Origin: CAYRPO01 sp964426305
Lineage (GTDB): Bacteria > Patescibacteriota > Saccharimonadia > Saccharimonadales > CAIOMD01
Reading direction: 5' to 3'
Length of the DNA stretch: 22,054 nt
Assembly: GCA_964426305.1 (NCBI GenBank)
Contig: CAYRPO010000010.1
Location: 1 to 22,054, forward strand
The first letter of the stretch is position 1, and every line of letters starts with the position of its first letter. The position numbers were made by a program, and so were the translations under genes. Below the pieces are notes generated by a model. That model did not search any database. It had not been told where the DNA came from and was given only the letters and a program-made list of their open reading frames with translations. This document shows, one piece after another, positions 7,678 to 15,543 of the stretch.

Positions 7678-7727
7678 TCACTATATGTAGTGTGACTTAT
7701 AGTCATACTATACGCTTTATATAGCGT
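7678..7727 (-). promoter_or_regulatory. Two NrdR-box-like operators over nrdR promoter
   Basis: Two 16-bp palindromes, at 7678-7693 (minus strand ACACTACATATAGTGA) and 7712-7727 (ACGCTTTATATAGCGT on the plus strand), fit the published NrdR-box pattern (roughly ACACwATATATwGTGT) at about 14 and 13 of 16 positions by eye. Their centres are 34 bp apart; known pairs are usually about 31-32 bp apart. Possible -10 hexamers (TATAGT, CTATAA) lie between them on the minus strand, so binding would cover the promoter. Confidence 0.7.
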
Positions 7728-7783
7728 TTGCAAGCCTGTTTCTGTAGTAATTTCCAATACAAACTACCCCTGTTTTTGTGCAA

Positions 7784-9145
7784 CTATACGCTGTTTTTTG
7801 GATCAGGATTTTCGTCGTCTTTTTTACGTCGTGTCAACCTACGCAAAAAAGATGGTTTGTCGAATTGGTCTTCTTCGGGTTCTTGTTTGTCAGGATTAAA
7901 CGTCCATATGTTTGGCAATGGTTCTTCATTCTGCAAGTCAGCTGCGGGCTCTGCAGGCTTGTCCTCGAGGCCCAAATCAAGCGCCTTAATGTCCTCATCT
8001 TTGATGCTCTGTAGTGCTTCGTCCTCGTGAGGCATAGCATCTTCTTGCTGTAGCGCATCAAGCACTTTGGCACTTTTGCTGACATCTGTATCGTCATCTT
8101 CCAACACAGTCGGCTGTGCTGTGACCATAGGCTGTAACGTGGTCGTCACAGCAGGACTGGCTGGCTTTTGCAGCTGACGATTTGCATAGTACGATGCTTC
8201 AAATCCGGTGGCAACAACCGTGACGATTATCTCGCCTTCCAGTTCATCATTGATCGTAGCACCAAATATGATATTTGCATTTGGATCTGCTGCGGCTGTT
8301 ATGGCTTCTGCCGCTGCATTAATCTCATGCATGGTCATATCCAGGCCGCCTATGACATTAAACAATATGCCACGTGCGCCATCGATCGACACCTCGAGCA
8401 ACGGCGATTCAATAGCCTGATGCGCAGCTTCAACTGCACGATCATCACCGCTCGCACGACCAATGCCCATTAGCGAGGATCCTGCGTTACTCATGACAGC
8501 TTTCACATCGGCAAAGTCGAGATTGATGAGGCCGTGTACAGTGATCAGATCAGAGATGCCTTGCACGCCCTGACGCAAGACATCGTCAGCAACCTTGAAT
8601 GCTTCTAACAATGGCGTTTTGCGATCAATGGTTTGCAAGAGACGATCATTAGGAATCGTGATAAGCGTATCAACGGCTTGGCGCAGCTGTTCAATCGCGT
8701 ATTCTGAGTTGCGGCGACGCTTTTCACCCTCGAAGGCAAACGGTCGTGTCGCAAAGCCTACGACCAGAGCTCCGGCATCTTTGGCAATCTGTGCAACGAT
8801 ATGACCCGCACCTGAGCCAGTTCCACCTCCGGCACCAATCGTGATAAATACCATATCGGCGCCTTCAAGCGCTTTTTTGATTTCCTCTATAGACAGCTTT
8901 GCCGCCTCTTCGCCAACACGCGGATCGGCGCCCGCACCTAGGCCACGAGTCGTATCGCCGCCTATATGTAACTTCGTCTCGGCTTTTGAGTGATGGAGCG
9001 CCTGAGCGTCTGTGTTGACAGCAATGAATTCAACACCTTGAACCCCAGAGTCAATCATGCGGTTAATTGCCGCACCACCGGCGCCCCCAACGCCTACTAC
9101 TTTGATTCGTGCAAATGTCTCTATGGCGGGTGTTACTTGCGGCAT
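7784..9145 (-). CDS. ftsZ: Cell division protein FtsZ
   Basis: FtsZ is the tubulin-like GTPase that forms the division ring. The tubulin signature GGGTGSG is at 106-112, the N-terminal nucleotide-binding stretch 'VVGVGGAGGAAINRM' at about 16-30, and the catalytic T7 loop is 'NLDFADVKAVM'. After the globular domain (about 320 residues) comes a long acidic disordered linker and a C-terminal 'PSFLRRLTRRKK' that matches the conserved tail peptide binding FtsA. The 453-residue length fits. It follows ftsA by 127 bases and has its own likely promoter in that gap. The start has a purine-rich GAGGGAAAGG region 14-20 nt upstream, so spacing is long. Confidence 0.98.
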   Translation of the reverse strand: MPQVTPAIETFARIKVVGVGGAGGAAINRMIDSGVQGVEFIAVNTDAQALHHSKAETKLHIGGDTTRGLGAGADPRVGEEAAKLSIEEIKKALEGADMVFITIGAGGGTGSGAGHIVAQIAKDAGALVVGFATRPFAFEGEKRRRNSEYAIEQLRQAVDTLITIPNDRLLQTIDRKTPLLEAFKVADDVLRQGVQGISDLITVHGLINLDFADVKAVMSNAGSSLMGIGRASGDDRAVEAAHQAIESPLLEVSIDGARGILFNVIGGLDMTMHEINAAAEAITAAADPNANIIFGATINDELEGEIIVTVVATGFEASYYANRQLQKPASPAVTTTLQPMVTAQPTVLEDDDTDVSKSAKVLDALQQEDAMPHEDEALQSIKDEDIKALDLGLEDKPAEPAADLQNEEPLPNIWTFNPDKQEPEEDQFDKPSFLRRLTRRKKDDENPDPKNSV

Positions 9146-9192
9146 GCGCTCGTCTCTACCTTTCCCTCAAATCGCTTAGTAATTTCATTTCC

Positions 9193-9198
9193 ATTATA
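9193..9198 (-). promoter_or_regulatory. ftsZ promoter -10
   Basis: A consensus TATAAT (9198-9193, minus strand) lies in the ftsA-ftsZ gap. The -35 is weak (TACAAA at 17 bp). The predicted leader is about 40 nt and includes the purine-rich ribosome site, unlike the leaderless arrangement seen at ftsA. Confidence 0.5.
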
Positions 9199-9272
9199 TA
9201 CGATGGCGGTCATAATTTGTATTCACATTGCGTACGGCATAGGCCTGTAAAACCACGTAGTTGTTCAGGCTG

Positions 9273-10502
9273 TTACTTACCACCAAACAGATGTTTCATT
9301 TTTGTGATCAATCCACCGCCAAAATCAACCACGGGGGCAACAGAACTCTGTCGATTAGACAAAATCACGTCCAACATCATCAGGCCTACTGCCGTAGAGT
9401 ATTCAGGATTACTGACCGTCTCGATAATGCCCGTAACCGATGCTGGCTGCGACGTCTTCACAGAGAGTTGCAGTTTGTTCTTGGCAAAGTCAGAAAGGCC
9501 AGGCAAATTCGCCATACCGCCAACAAACACGACCCCACCGGGCAACTTCCGTGATTTGCCCGCTTTTTTAAATTCGCGGTCAATCTGCTCCAGTAGCTCC
9601 TCGACGCGAGCTTCAACAACAAGGCGAATGATTTTTTCTGAGAAACTATAGCGAATGTGATTAATCTCGACACTGACAGCCTCGGCAGGTGGTTCACTAA
9701 AATCAAGCGTTGCATGTGCTAGCTTAACGGCTTCAGCGACTTCTAGGTCGGTCTTTAGGCCAATCGCTAGATCGTTGGTCAAATTTTGGCTACCGATCGG
9801 GATGACCGCAACGTGCTCAACTTCGCCCTCTTCAATGATGGCGATATTTGTAGTACCAGCACCAATATCAATGACGGCAGTGCCGGACTCTTTTTGGCGC
9901 CGGTCCAAGACCGACTCTGCTGCCGCAAGACTTGCAACAGTATGATTGTGAACGGTTACTTGTGCACGTTCCAGCGCGGCATCGAGCGTACGCAATAAAG
10001 GTATACCAGCAGTTACCACCAAGGTCTCAACCTCTAGCCGAACGCCTTGCATACCAACTGGGTCTTTGATGTTGTCTTGCCCATCAATTCTGTAACTTTT
10101 CGCAAAAACTTGAATTATTTCTCTGTTGGCGGGCAAACTTATGACCGTCGCCGCCTCTTCTACGCGTGCTCGATCATCAACACTAATACGACGATCTTGA
10201 CTACTGATCGCAATCACTCCCTGGGAGGCCTGTCCATGTATATGAGCGCCATTTACGTTGATTGTTGCACCATTTATGCGCACACCCGCCATACGCTCGG
10301 CTTCGCCGATCGCGGTACCAATTGCCTGAGCAACATCATCAATATGCACAACAGCACCTTTGCGCATACCCGTGTTCGGAGCGGCACCAACGCCAATAAC
10401 CGAAAGGATACCATCGGTAGAAGATGGTTCAATCATACCAACAACACATCGCACCATGGACGTGCCGATATCAAGCCCTACATAGTAAGGAGCTTTTTGC
10501 AT
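9273..10502 (-). CDS. ftsA: Cell division protein FtsA
   Basis: FtsA is an actin-like ATPase that anchors FtsZ filaments to the membrane. It has phosphate-1 'YVGLDIGTSMVRCVVG' near the N-terminus, phosphate-2 'VIDIGAGTTNIAI' near residue 200, and an adenosine-motif-like 'GVVFVGGMANLPGL'. The SHS2/1C insertion lies between the first two. It ends in a short amphipathic segment 'GGGLITKMKHLFGGK' that fits the membrane-targeting helix. I chose ATG 10502 (409 residues) over the ORF's earlier ATG at 10532, because a TATAAT -10 ends 7 nt before it and transcription should start at or next to this codon. It precedes ftsZ, the classic order. Confidence 0.95.
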   Translation of the reverse strand: MQKAPYYVGLDIGTSMVRCVVGMIEPSSTDGILSVIGVGAAPNTGMRKGAVVHIDDVAQAIGTAIGEAERMAGVRINGATINVNGAHIHGQASQGVIAISSQDRRISVDDRARVEEAATVISLPANREIIQVFAKSYRIDGQDNIKDPVGMQGVRLEVETLVVTAGIPLLRTLDAALERAQVTVHNHTVASLAAAESVLDRRQKESGTAVIDIGAGTTNIAIIEEGEVEHVAVIPIGSQNLTNDLAIGLKTDLEVAEAVKLAHATLDFSEPPAEAVSVEINHIRYSFSEKIIRLVVEARVEELLEQIDREFKKAGKSRKLPGGVVFVGGMANLPGLSDFAKNKLQLSVKTSQPASVTGIIETVSNPEYSTAVGLMMLDVILSNRQSSVAPVVDFGGGLITKMKHLFGGK

Positions 10503-10509
10503 AGCTTTG

Positions 10510-10515
10510 ATTATA
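10510..10515 (-). promoter_or_regulatory. ftsA -10, predicted leaderless start
   Basis: Perfect TATAAT (10515-10510, minus strand) is separated from the ftsA ATG (10502) by 7 nt, so the mRNA should begin at the start codon. No Shine-Dalgarno is visible. The -35 is weak. Confidence 0.6.
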
Positions 10516-10572
10516 GCGCCTCGAAAGAACAATGAGCAAGTAAAAGCTCAAGCATAATGCCGGATTAATAAA

Positions 10573-10595
10573 AAGTTGTGAAGCGTGGTCGCTTA
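10573..10595 (-). terminator. Weak terminator after map
   Basis: The map stop codon leads into AAGCG-ACCA-CGCTT on the minus strand, then CACAAC and a run of five T. The stem is only 5 bp and the T run is offset by 6 nt, so termination is probably partial. Confidence 0.4.
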
Positions 10596-11339
10596 CGCTG
10601 TCAAGATATCGGCACCTTGCTGCGTAATCAGTACTGTGTGTTCAAAGTGTGCCGACAGACTGCCGTCGCGAGTAGCAATAGTCCAGCCGTCTTCTGCCAT
10701 ATAGACCTTGTGTGAACCAAGTGTTGTCATAGGCTCAATTGCAATCGTCATACCAGCTTGTAATACCGGACCAGTATGGGCACGGCCATAGTTTGGGATA
10801 TTTGGCTCTTCGTGCAGTTGGTGCCCTACCCCATGACCAACCAAATCTCGAACGATACCTAGGCCTGCAGCATCCAAAACAGCTTGGATACTCGCTGCTA
10901 TATCACCAACTTGTACACCATCGTGCAGCTGTGCAATTCCCGCATCAAGTGACCAACGAGTCTGATCAACAAGTTGCTGCTTCTTCTTACTTGCAGTACC
11001 GACTATGACAGTCCGAGCCGCATCGGTGATCATGCTTTTGTATGTTACGCCAAAATCCATACCAACAACATCGCCATCACAGATTACTCGCTTGCCTGGT
11101 ATGCCGTGCACGACCTCGTCGTTGACCGATATACAAATGACGTCGGGAAAGCCACCGTAACCTAGAAAAGCCGGCTTGCCCCCCAAGGCTTTCAACTCAA
11201 TCGCCGCAATATCAGCTAGTTGTTTTGTTGTAATTCCTACTTCAATTCGTTGCTCGAGAACTGTCAGTACCGCACTAAGCATCGCACCACTTTCGCGCAT
11301 TGCTTCGATTTCTGCGGGTGTTTTGATACGAGTTTTCAT
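10593..11339 (-). CDS. map: Type I methionine aminopeptidase
   Basis: Removes the N-terminal methionine from new proteins after deformylation. All five metal ligands of the pita-bread fold are in place: D95, D106, H169 (in GHGVGH), E202 (AIEPM) and E233 (FEHTVLIT), with the substrate histidine H78 (VVHGIPG) and H176. The 248-residue length is that of the short type Ia enzyme. The start is at 11339 with AGAGG upstream, only 2 bases after the adk stop, so the two are translationally coupled. It is the last gene of the rpsU-yqeY-adk-map cluster. Its partners Def and Fmt are encoded 3.6 kb away on the other strand. Confidence 0.97.
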   Translation of the reverse strand: MKTRIKTPAEIEAMRESGAMLSAVLTVLEQRIEVGITTKQLADIAAIELKALGGKPAFLGYGGFPDVICISVNDEVVHGIPGKRVICDGDVVGMDFGVTYKSMITDAARTVIVGTASKKKQQLVDQTRWSLDAGIAQLHDGVQVGDIAASIQAVLDAAGLGIVRDLVGHGVGHQLHEEPNIPNYGRAHTGPVLQAGMTIAIEPMTTLGSHKVYMAEDGWTIATRDGSLSAHFEHTVLITQQGADILTA

Positions 11340-11341
11340 GA

Positions 11342-11893
11342 CTATTGCCTCTGTTCTAGCTCCTTGAGGGCATGGATTATGTCTTGATGCATTGCGTCGG
11401 CGATTTGATGCGCGTCAATACCGATGATCGGTACGCCATGATGTGCGAGATTTTGCATAATTGGCACGATCGTCTTGTCGTATTCAGTGAATCGCTCGCG
11501 TATCGCTTCGGGCGTATCGTCGATTCTGCCGCGGGCTAGCAGTCGCTGCAGTACCTGATCTTGTGTTGCTTCTAGGTGTACTATTGCGCGAAGTGGGTCG
11601 TACTGATCTGCATAGCACACAAGCCATTCTGCCTGAGCAACCGACCGGGGAAAGCCATCTAGGGCTATCTCGGGAACATGCTGCGCTCGGAGTCGCTGGA
11701 GCTCGGTCGATACATAATGAATCGTGATGTCGTCTGGCAGTACAGCACCGGTAAGCATGCGCTGTTGCTCGTCTTGCGTAGCGGTTCGTCGTAGCAACTC
11801 ACCCATGGAAAGCCATGTATATGAACCAGTCGCTTGCAGCAGTTTGCCTTGGGTACTTTTGCCAGAACCTGCAACCCCTAAGATCAAAATCAT
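11342..11893 (-). CDS. adk: Adenylate kinase-family nucleoside monophosphate kinase
   Basis: Adenylate kinase converts ATP + AMP to 2 ADP. The chain starts MILILGVAGSGKST with a P-loop (residues 6-14), has the NMP-binding 'GELLRR' segment and the DGFPRS motif, and a short LID 'LARGRIDDTPEAIRERF' with its catalytic arginines and no zinc cysteines. At 183 residues it is a short-LID form. The P-loop reads GKSTQ where most Adk have GKGTQ, so a related NMP kinase is possible. I chose ATG 11893: it lies 7 bases after the yqeY stop and puts the P-loop at the N-terminus. The longer ORF (to 11950) would overlap yqeY and add a non-homologous extension. It sits between yqeY and map. Confidence 0.9.
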   Translation of the reverse strand: MILILGVAGSGKSTQGKLLQATGSYTWLSMGELLRRTATQDEQQRMLTGAVLPDDITIHYVSTELQRLRAQHVPEIALDGFPRSVAQAEWLVCYADQYDPLRAIVHLEATQDQVLQRLLARGRIDDTPEAIRERFTEYDKTIVPIMQNLAHHGVPIIGIDAHQIADAMHQDIIHALKELEQRQ

Positions 11894-11900
11894 ACTACTA

Positions 11901-12335
11901 CTAACGACCCTCAACAAACGCTTTGACACGCTCAGACACGAGTCGGCCATCGGCCTTGCCTTTTAGCTCTTGCATCACTAAAGGCATAAGTCGCGAAAAC
12001 ACCACGTCATCGAGTGTAGCCGCCTGAGAGGCGACGACTGCGTCTACGTCGTCAGCACTCAACTGCTGAGGCACATATTTTTCATACAAAACGCGCTCGG
12101 ACTCTTCTTTGTCCGCTAGCTCCTGTCTGCCATTTGCGGCATACATGTCACGAGCATCACTGCGAGATTTCATCTCTTTGCGAATCACGCGCTCCACGGC
12201 TGCGTCATCGAGCGGCGAACCATGAGCAATCTGCGCCATTTGTAGCGCACTCTTGAGCATCTTCAAACACTCAGCAGTTGCCTTGTCGCCAGACTTCATG
12301 GCGACAATCAGATCTTTGGCAATCTGTTCCTGCAT
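11901..12335 (-). CDS. yqeY: GatB/YqeY domain protein
   Basis: The 144-residue protein has the YqeY layout: 'MQEQIAKDLIVAMKSGDKATAECLKMLKSALQ' N-terminal helices, a central 'VERVIRKEMKSRSDARDMYAANGRQELADKEESERVLYEKYVPQQLS' region, and the C-terminal domain with 'GKADGRLVSERVKAFVEG'. The C-terminal fold is shared with the tail of GatB amidotransferase and suggests tRNA binding; the cellular role is not established. Its ATG follows the rpsU stop codon directly (TAGATG), so the two are coupled. The rpsU-yqeY pairing is also seen in Bacillus. Confidence 0.95.
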   Translation of the reverse strand: MQEQIAKDLIVAMKSGDKATAECLKMLKSALQMAQIAHGSPLDDAAVERVIRKEMKSRSDARDMYAANGRQELADKEESERVLYEKYVPQQLSADDVDAVVASQAATLDDVVFSRLMPLVMQELKGKADGRLVSERVKAFVEGR

Positions 12336-12551
12336 CTAGCGCTGTCCGAGTTTAGCTCGCTTGACCTTGAGATTTTTACGCTCACGACGAACAATCGCCT
12401 TGAGGCGTCGGTCGCGCTTACTCATCTCTTTTTCGAAGTACTGGGCTTGCTTTACATTCGCAAGAACGCCAGACTGCTGGACTTTACGGCTAAAACGGCG
12501 GATCAGACTCTCGGTCGACTCTTTGGCGTCTTTTTTCGTAACTTGAATCAT
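12336..12551 (-). CDS. rpsU: 30S ribosomal protein S21
   Basis: S21 is a small basic protein of the 30S platform, near the anti-Shine-Dalgarno region. The 71-residue chain begins MIQVTKKDAKESTESLIRRFSRKVQQSGVL and ends in a basic tail 'RRERKNLKVKRAKLG', typical of the family. The start at 12551 has AGGAT 9 nt upstream. A TTGAAA -35 with 17-bp spacing to TAGGAT would place transcription only a few bases before the ATG, so it may be nearly leaderless. It is first in the rpsU-yqeY-adk-map run. Confidence 0.96.
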   Translation of the reverse strand: MIQVTKKDAKESTESLIRRFSRKVQQSGVLANVKQAQYFEKEMSKRDRRLKAIVRRERKNLKVKRAKLGQR

Positions 12552-12598
12552 AACGTATATATCCTACTGTATTATGAACTGTTTTTCAAGAGGTGAAC

Positions 12599-12901
12599 TT
12601 ATGAGCTCTTGCGTGGACCAACGCCCGTGCGCTGGTTTGCCCGCTGACTCTTGAGAACAATGCCTTGTAATTCTTTAAAAATCGGAAAACTTTTGTTGGT
12701 TGAGTAGATTTTGGTATTGCCTTGCTTTTCGCTAATCAAGAAACCCACCTTCTCGAGACGTTTGAGCTCGCGTTGTATATTACCAGCATCTTCCTTGATG
12801 AGTTTAGCAAGCCCCCTGACATGGGTCTTGAAATCCGGAAACTTGGCATACACAACAATAATTTTACGTCGGACCCTTGATGTAATAAATACGTCTAACA
12901 T
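12599..12901 (-). CDS. Small winged-helix transcriptional regulator (ArsR-like)
   Basis: The product (100 residues from ATG 12901) begins MLDVFITSRVRRKIIVVYAKFPD and contains a winged helix: 'THVRGLAKLIKEDAGNIQRELKRLEKVGFLISEKQGNTKIYSTN' reads as helix, recognition helix (about 38-52) and wing. Such 'MLD.fItS..R.KI' ArsR-like proteins usually sense no metal; no cysteine cluster is present here. The C-terminal tail is basic. An alternative start at 12919 adds six residues; I prefer 12901 because AAAGG is near and the family starts at MLD. It is divergent from priA with overlapping promoter regions, so self-control is plausible. The target is unknown. Confidence 0.8.
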   Translation of the reverse strand: MLDVFITSRVRRKIIVVYAKFPDFKTHVRGLAKLIKEDAGNIQRELKRLEKVGFLISEKQGNTKIYSTNKSFPIFKELQGIVLKSQRANQRTGVGPRKSS

Positions 12902-12963
12902 GTTCCCTTTCGCTGTCATTCAAACAACGCTGTTACGGCGTTTTTGTTGCTCCTATGCATTAA

Positions 12964-12986
12964 AGTATACCAAAACCAGGTATAGT
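12964..12986. promoter_or_regulatory. Back-to-back -10 elements, wHTH gene and priA
   Basis: On the minus strand TATACT (12969-12964), extended by TGG, drives the winged-helix gene. On the plus strand TATAGT (12981-12986) lies 6 nt before the priA ATG. The two form an inverted repeat TATACC...GGTATA (12966-12971 and 12979-12984). One protein bound here would affect both genes. Confidence 0.55.
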
Positions 12987-12992
12987 TTGACT

Positions 12993-14918
12993 ATGCATTA
13001 TTTTGAAGTTCTTGTGGCAAGGGTGCATACGGGGCGACGGCTGTTTACGTATAGTTCCGATCACATGCTACCACGCGGCAGTATCGTGCGGATTGCATAC
13101 GGCAAAAAGAACGTCCTTGGGATTGTTGTGCAGTCGGTTGAGCAACCAGCCTTTGTCACGCGAGCAATTACCGAGACAGTACCATACACGTTACCAGACG
13201 AGCACATGAACCTGTTGTTGTGGATGTGCCAGTACTATACCGATGATTTCGGCGATATTGCCAGTCAATTCATACCTGCGCGCTTTCCCAAGCGATCACC
13301 GAGCACAAAAGCCTCCGTACATACAGAAGGGGCATCATTGCCGCTACCGCCGCCAACAACAGAGCAACAAAAAGCACTTTGTGCACTACAAACACTACCC
13401 GCAGCCCGGTTACTTTTGCACGGAGACACTGGAACAGGCAAGACCCGCGTCTTTCTGGAGGCAATCAAACAGCACGTGGCACATGGCAAATCAGCCCTCG
13501 TACTAACGCCCGAGATAGGCCTCACGCCACAACTCGTACAATCGATCGTCGACCATGTACCAGTACGTGTATATGTAACACATTCTAATTTAACCGAAGC
13601 TCAACGGCGCGCCATATGGATCGCATGCCATACGAGCAAGGAGCCGGTCGTGTGTGTCGGGCCACGTTCGGCTACATTTTTGCCAATCACCAATATAGGT
13701 ATCGTTGTGATTGACGAGGCTCACGACGATTCCTACAAACAGCTCCAGTCGCCACGGTATCGAACCCTTGATGTTGCCACAAAACTAGCATCACTCCACA
13801 AAGCCCAGCTTGTTCAGTCAACCGCAACGCCCAATGCAAGCGACTATCGCATCGCCGAGCAACAAGGCTACCAAATCGTACGAATGACCCAAAAGGCTGC
13901 TGGAGCGCATACTGGAACCGTAGAACTCATCGACACGACACAGAGACAACTTTTTGGCGCAAGTTATTACATTGCTGATGATGTAATTGCCGCAACAAGA
14001 ACAGCACTACAGGCCGGGCAACAGGCTCTTTTTTTCCTAAATCGGCGTGGTACTGCGCGATCTGTGTCGTGCCAGGCATGCGGCTGGAAACCTGCATGTA
14101 GAGCCTGCGACATTGCACTTGTATATCATCACGACCGGCACATATTGCAGTGTCACAGCTGCGGAAAAGTCTACGCAACTCCGGTGGCCTGCTCGTCGTG
14201 CGGCAGTACCGACATAACGTATCGTGGTCTGGGCACAAAATCTTTGGTCATAGAGCTGACCAAGCTGTTTCCGGGAGCACGCATCCAGCGCTTTGATGCA
14301 GACTCGACAAGCGCAGAACGATTAAGTAATCATATTGTCCAGCTGAAACGGGGCGACGTGGACATCATCGTAGGCACACAAACTATAACCAAAGGTCTAG
14401 ATTTGCCAAAGCTCGCAGTGACCTGTGCAGTACAGGCAGATGATGGGTTGCAGTTTCCAGATTATCGAGCCGAGGAGCTGACCTATCAACAGTTATACCA
14501 GCTCATTGGGCGCGCCTTACGAGGACATACCGCAAGTCGATCATTCATTCAGACCAGACAACCAGAGCATGACCTGTTTCAGGCCCTCATGTCGCAAGAC
14601 TGGGACCGCTTTTATAGACACGAGATGTACAAACGCCAACAGTATCTATACCCCCCTTACCGACATCTCGCCCTCTGCTCCATAACCATGAAACGCCAAA
14701 AAAGTGCAGCGACGACGGCTGCCAAGGCGGCCGAACAACTCAAGCAGTCAGATCAGCTACAGGTTATCGGACCAAGTCCAAGCTTCTACGAACAGTCACC
14801 CCGAGGCTATACATGGCACATCATCGCTAAAAGTCGTAAGCGATCAGCACTGGTACGCATACAAGACCTACTTGGACCAAAATGGACTGTGGACATCGAA
14901 CCGCATAGCTTATTGTAG
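12993..14918 (+). CDS. priA: Primosomal helicase PriA
   Basis: PriA restarts collapsed replication forks by recognising the fork and loading the replicative helicase. The 641-residue protein has an N-terminal 3'-DNA-binding domain (MHYFEVLVARVHTGRRLFTY), Walker A GDTGTGKT at 144-151, DEAH at 241-244, and the zinc-binding insertion with eight cysteines (360, 363, 369, 372, 387, 390, 400, 403). The helicase lobe 'GTQTITKGLDLPKL' and 'QLIGRALRG' follow. It is shorter than the ~730-residue E. coli form. The open frame extends upstream to 12711 across the divergent gene, but homology begins at 12993. TATAGT 6 nt upstream and no ribosome site predict a leaderless mRNA. First gene of priA-def-fmt, a well-known order. 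Confidence 0.96.
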   Translation: MHYFEVLVARVHTGRRLFTYSSDHMLPRGSIVRIAYGKKNVLGIVVQSVEQPAFVTRAITETVPYTLPDEHMNLLLWMCQYYTDDFGDIASQFIPARFPKRSPSTKASVHTEGASLPLPPPTTEQQKALCALQTLPAARLLLHGDTGTGKTRVFLEAIKQHVAHGKSALVLTPEIGLTPQLVQSIVDHVPVRVYVTHSNLTEAQRRAIWIACHTSKEPVVCVGPRSATFLPITNIGIVVIDEAHDDSYKQLQSPRYRTLDVATKLASLHKAQLVQSTATPNASDYRIAEQQGYQIVRMTQKAAGAHTGTVELIDTTQRQLFGASYYIADDVIAATRTALQAGQQALFFLNRRGTARSVSCQACGWKPACRACDIALVYHHDRHILQCHSCGKVYATPVACSSCGSTDITYRGLGTKSLVIELTKLFPGARIQRFDADSTSAERLSNHIVQLKRGDVDIIVGTQTITKGLDLPKLAVTCAVQADDGLQFPDYRAEELTYQQLYQLIGRALRGHTASRSFIQTRQPEHDLFQALMSQDWDRFYRHEMYKRQQYLYPPYRHLALCSITMKRQKSAATTAAKAAEQLKQSDQLQVIGPSPSFYEQSPRGYTWHIIAKSRKRSALVRIQDLLGPKWTVDIEPHSLL

Positions 14919-14928
14919 CTACCTCTGT

Positions 14929-14934
14929 TATACT
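14929..14934 (+). promoter_or_regulatory. def -10, predicted leaderless start
   Basis: TATACT with a TGT extension (TGn) lies in the 24-bp priA-def gap, 8 nt before the def ATG (14943). Transcription should begin about 1-2 nt before the ATG. No Shine-Dalgarno is present. Confidence 0.55.
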
Positions 14935-14942
14935 AGCTTTCG

Positions 14943-15539
14943 ATGAAAGCAAGCAAAGACGATATAATCACACTACCCAACGAGCATCTACGTGCTCGTT
15001 CAAAAAAAGTTGGCGTTGTTGGTCCAGATATATTGGCGCTCATAGAAGACATGAAAAATGCCACTCTGGATTGGGAAGACAGTCGCGAACACGAAGTTGG
15101 TGTCGCGCTTGCCGCAATCCAAATCGACAGACCAACGCGAGTTGTCATCATTCGCGAAGATTTTGACAACAAAAACATTCGAGAATTTTTAGTATGCATC
15201 AACCCTGTGATCACAAAGTATGAAGGCAATCTCGTCGAGGACTACGAAGGCTGCCTGAGTATCAAGGACATTTATGGCAAAGTTCCGCGCTACGAAAAAG
15301 TACGCATCAAGGCTCTCGATATACATGGTCGGGAGTTTCGCCTGACAGCCAAAGGCTTCTTAGCCCGAGTATTTCAACACGAAATCGACCATACTAATGG
15401 CATCGTATTCATCGACCACATCAAGAGTGAGCCCGACGCTTTCTACAAACTTGACATAAAGGGTCACTTAGAGCCACTGAACTATGACTCAGACGTTAAA
15501 GACAATCCCAGTCTTTGGGGAGTACAGGAAGGATCATAG
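14943..15539 (+). CDS. def: Peptide deformylase
   Basis: Removes the formyl group from the N-terminal methionine of nascent chains. The three motifs are present: motif 1 GVALAAIQ (53-60), motif 2 EGCLS (102-106) with the metal-binding cysteine, and motif 3 HEIDH (146-150) with two metal histidines and the catalytic glutamate. Motif 1 departs from GxGLAAxQ in having alanine for the second glycine; the catalytic glutamine is kept. The 198-residue length is at the upper end of the family. It follows priA and its stop is 4 bases before the fmt start. The promoter inside the gap allows expression separate from priA. Confidence 0.96.
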   Translation: MKASKDDIITLPNEHLRARSKKVGVVGPDILALIEDMKNATLDWEDSREHEVGVALAAIQIDRPTRVVIIREDFDNKNIREFLVCINPVITKYEGNLVEDYEGCLSIKDIYGKVPRYEKVRIKALDIHGREFRLTAKGFLARVFQHEIDHTNGIVFIDHIKSEPDAFYKLDIKGHLEPLNYDSDVKDNPSLWGVQEGS

Positions 15540-15543
15540 CTAT

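Noticed and set aside
12711..12992. 94-codon N-terminal extension of the priA frame
   Set aside because: It lies antisense over the winged-helix gene and PriA homology starts at MHYFEV (12993), where a -10 element fits.
15484..15543. Longer N-terminus for fmt
   Set aside because: It would overlap def by 56 bases with unrelated residues; ATG 15544 has AGGAAGG upstream.
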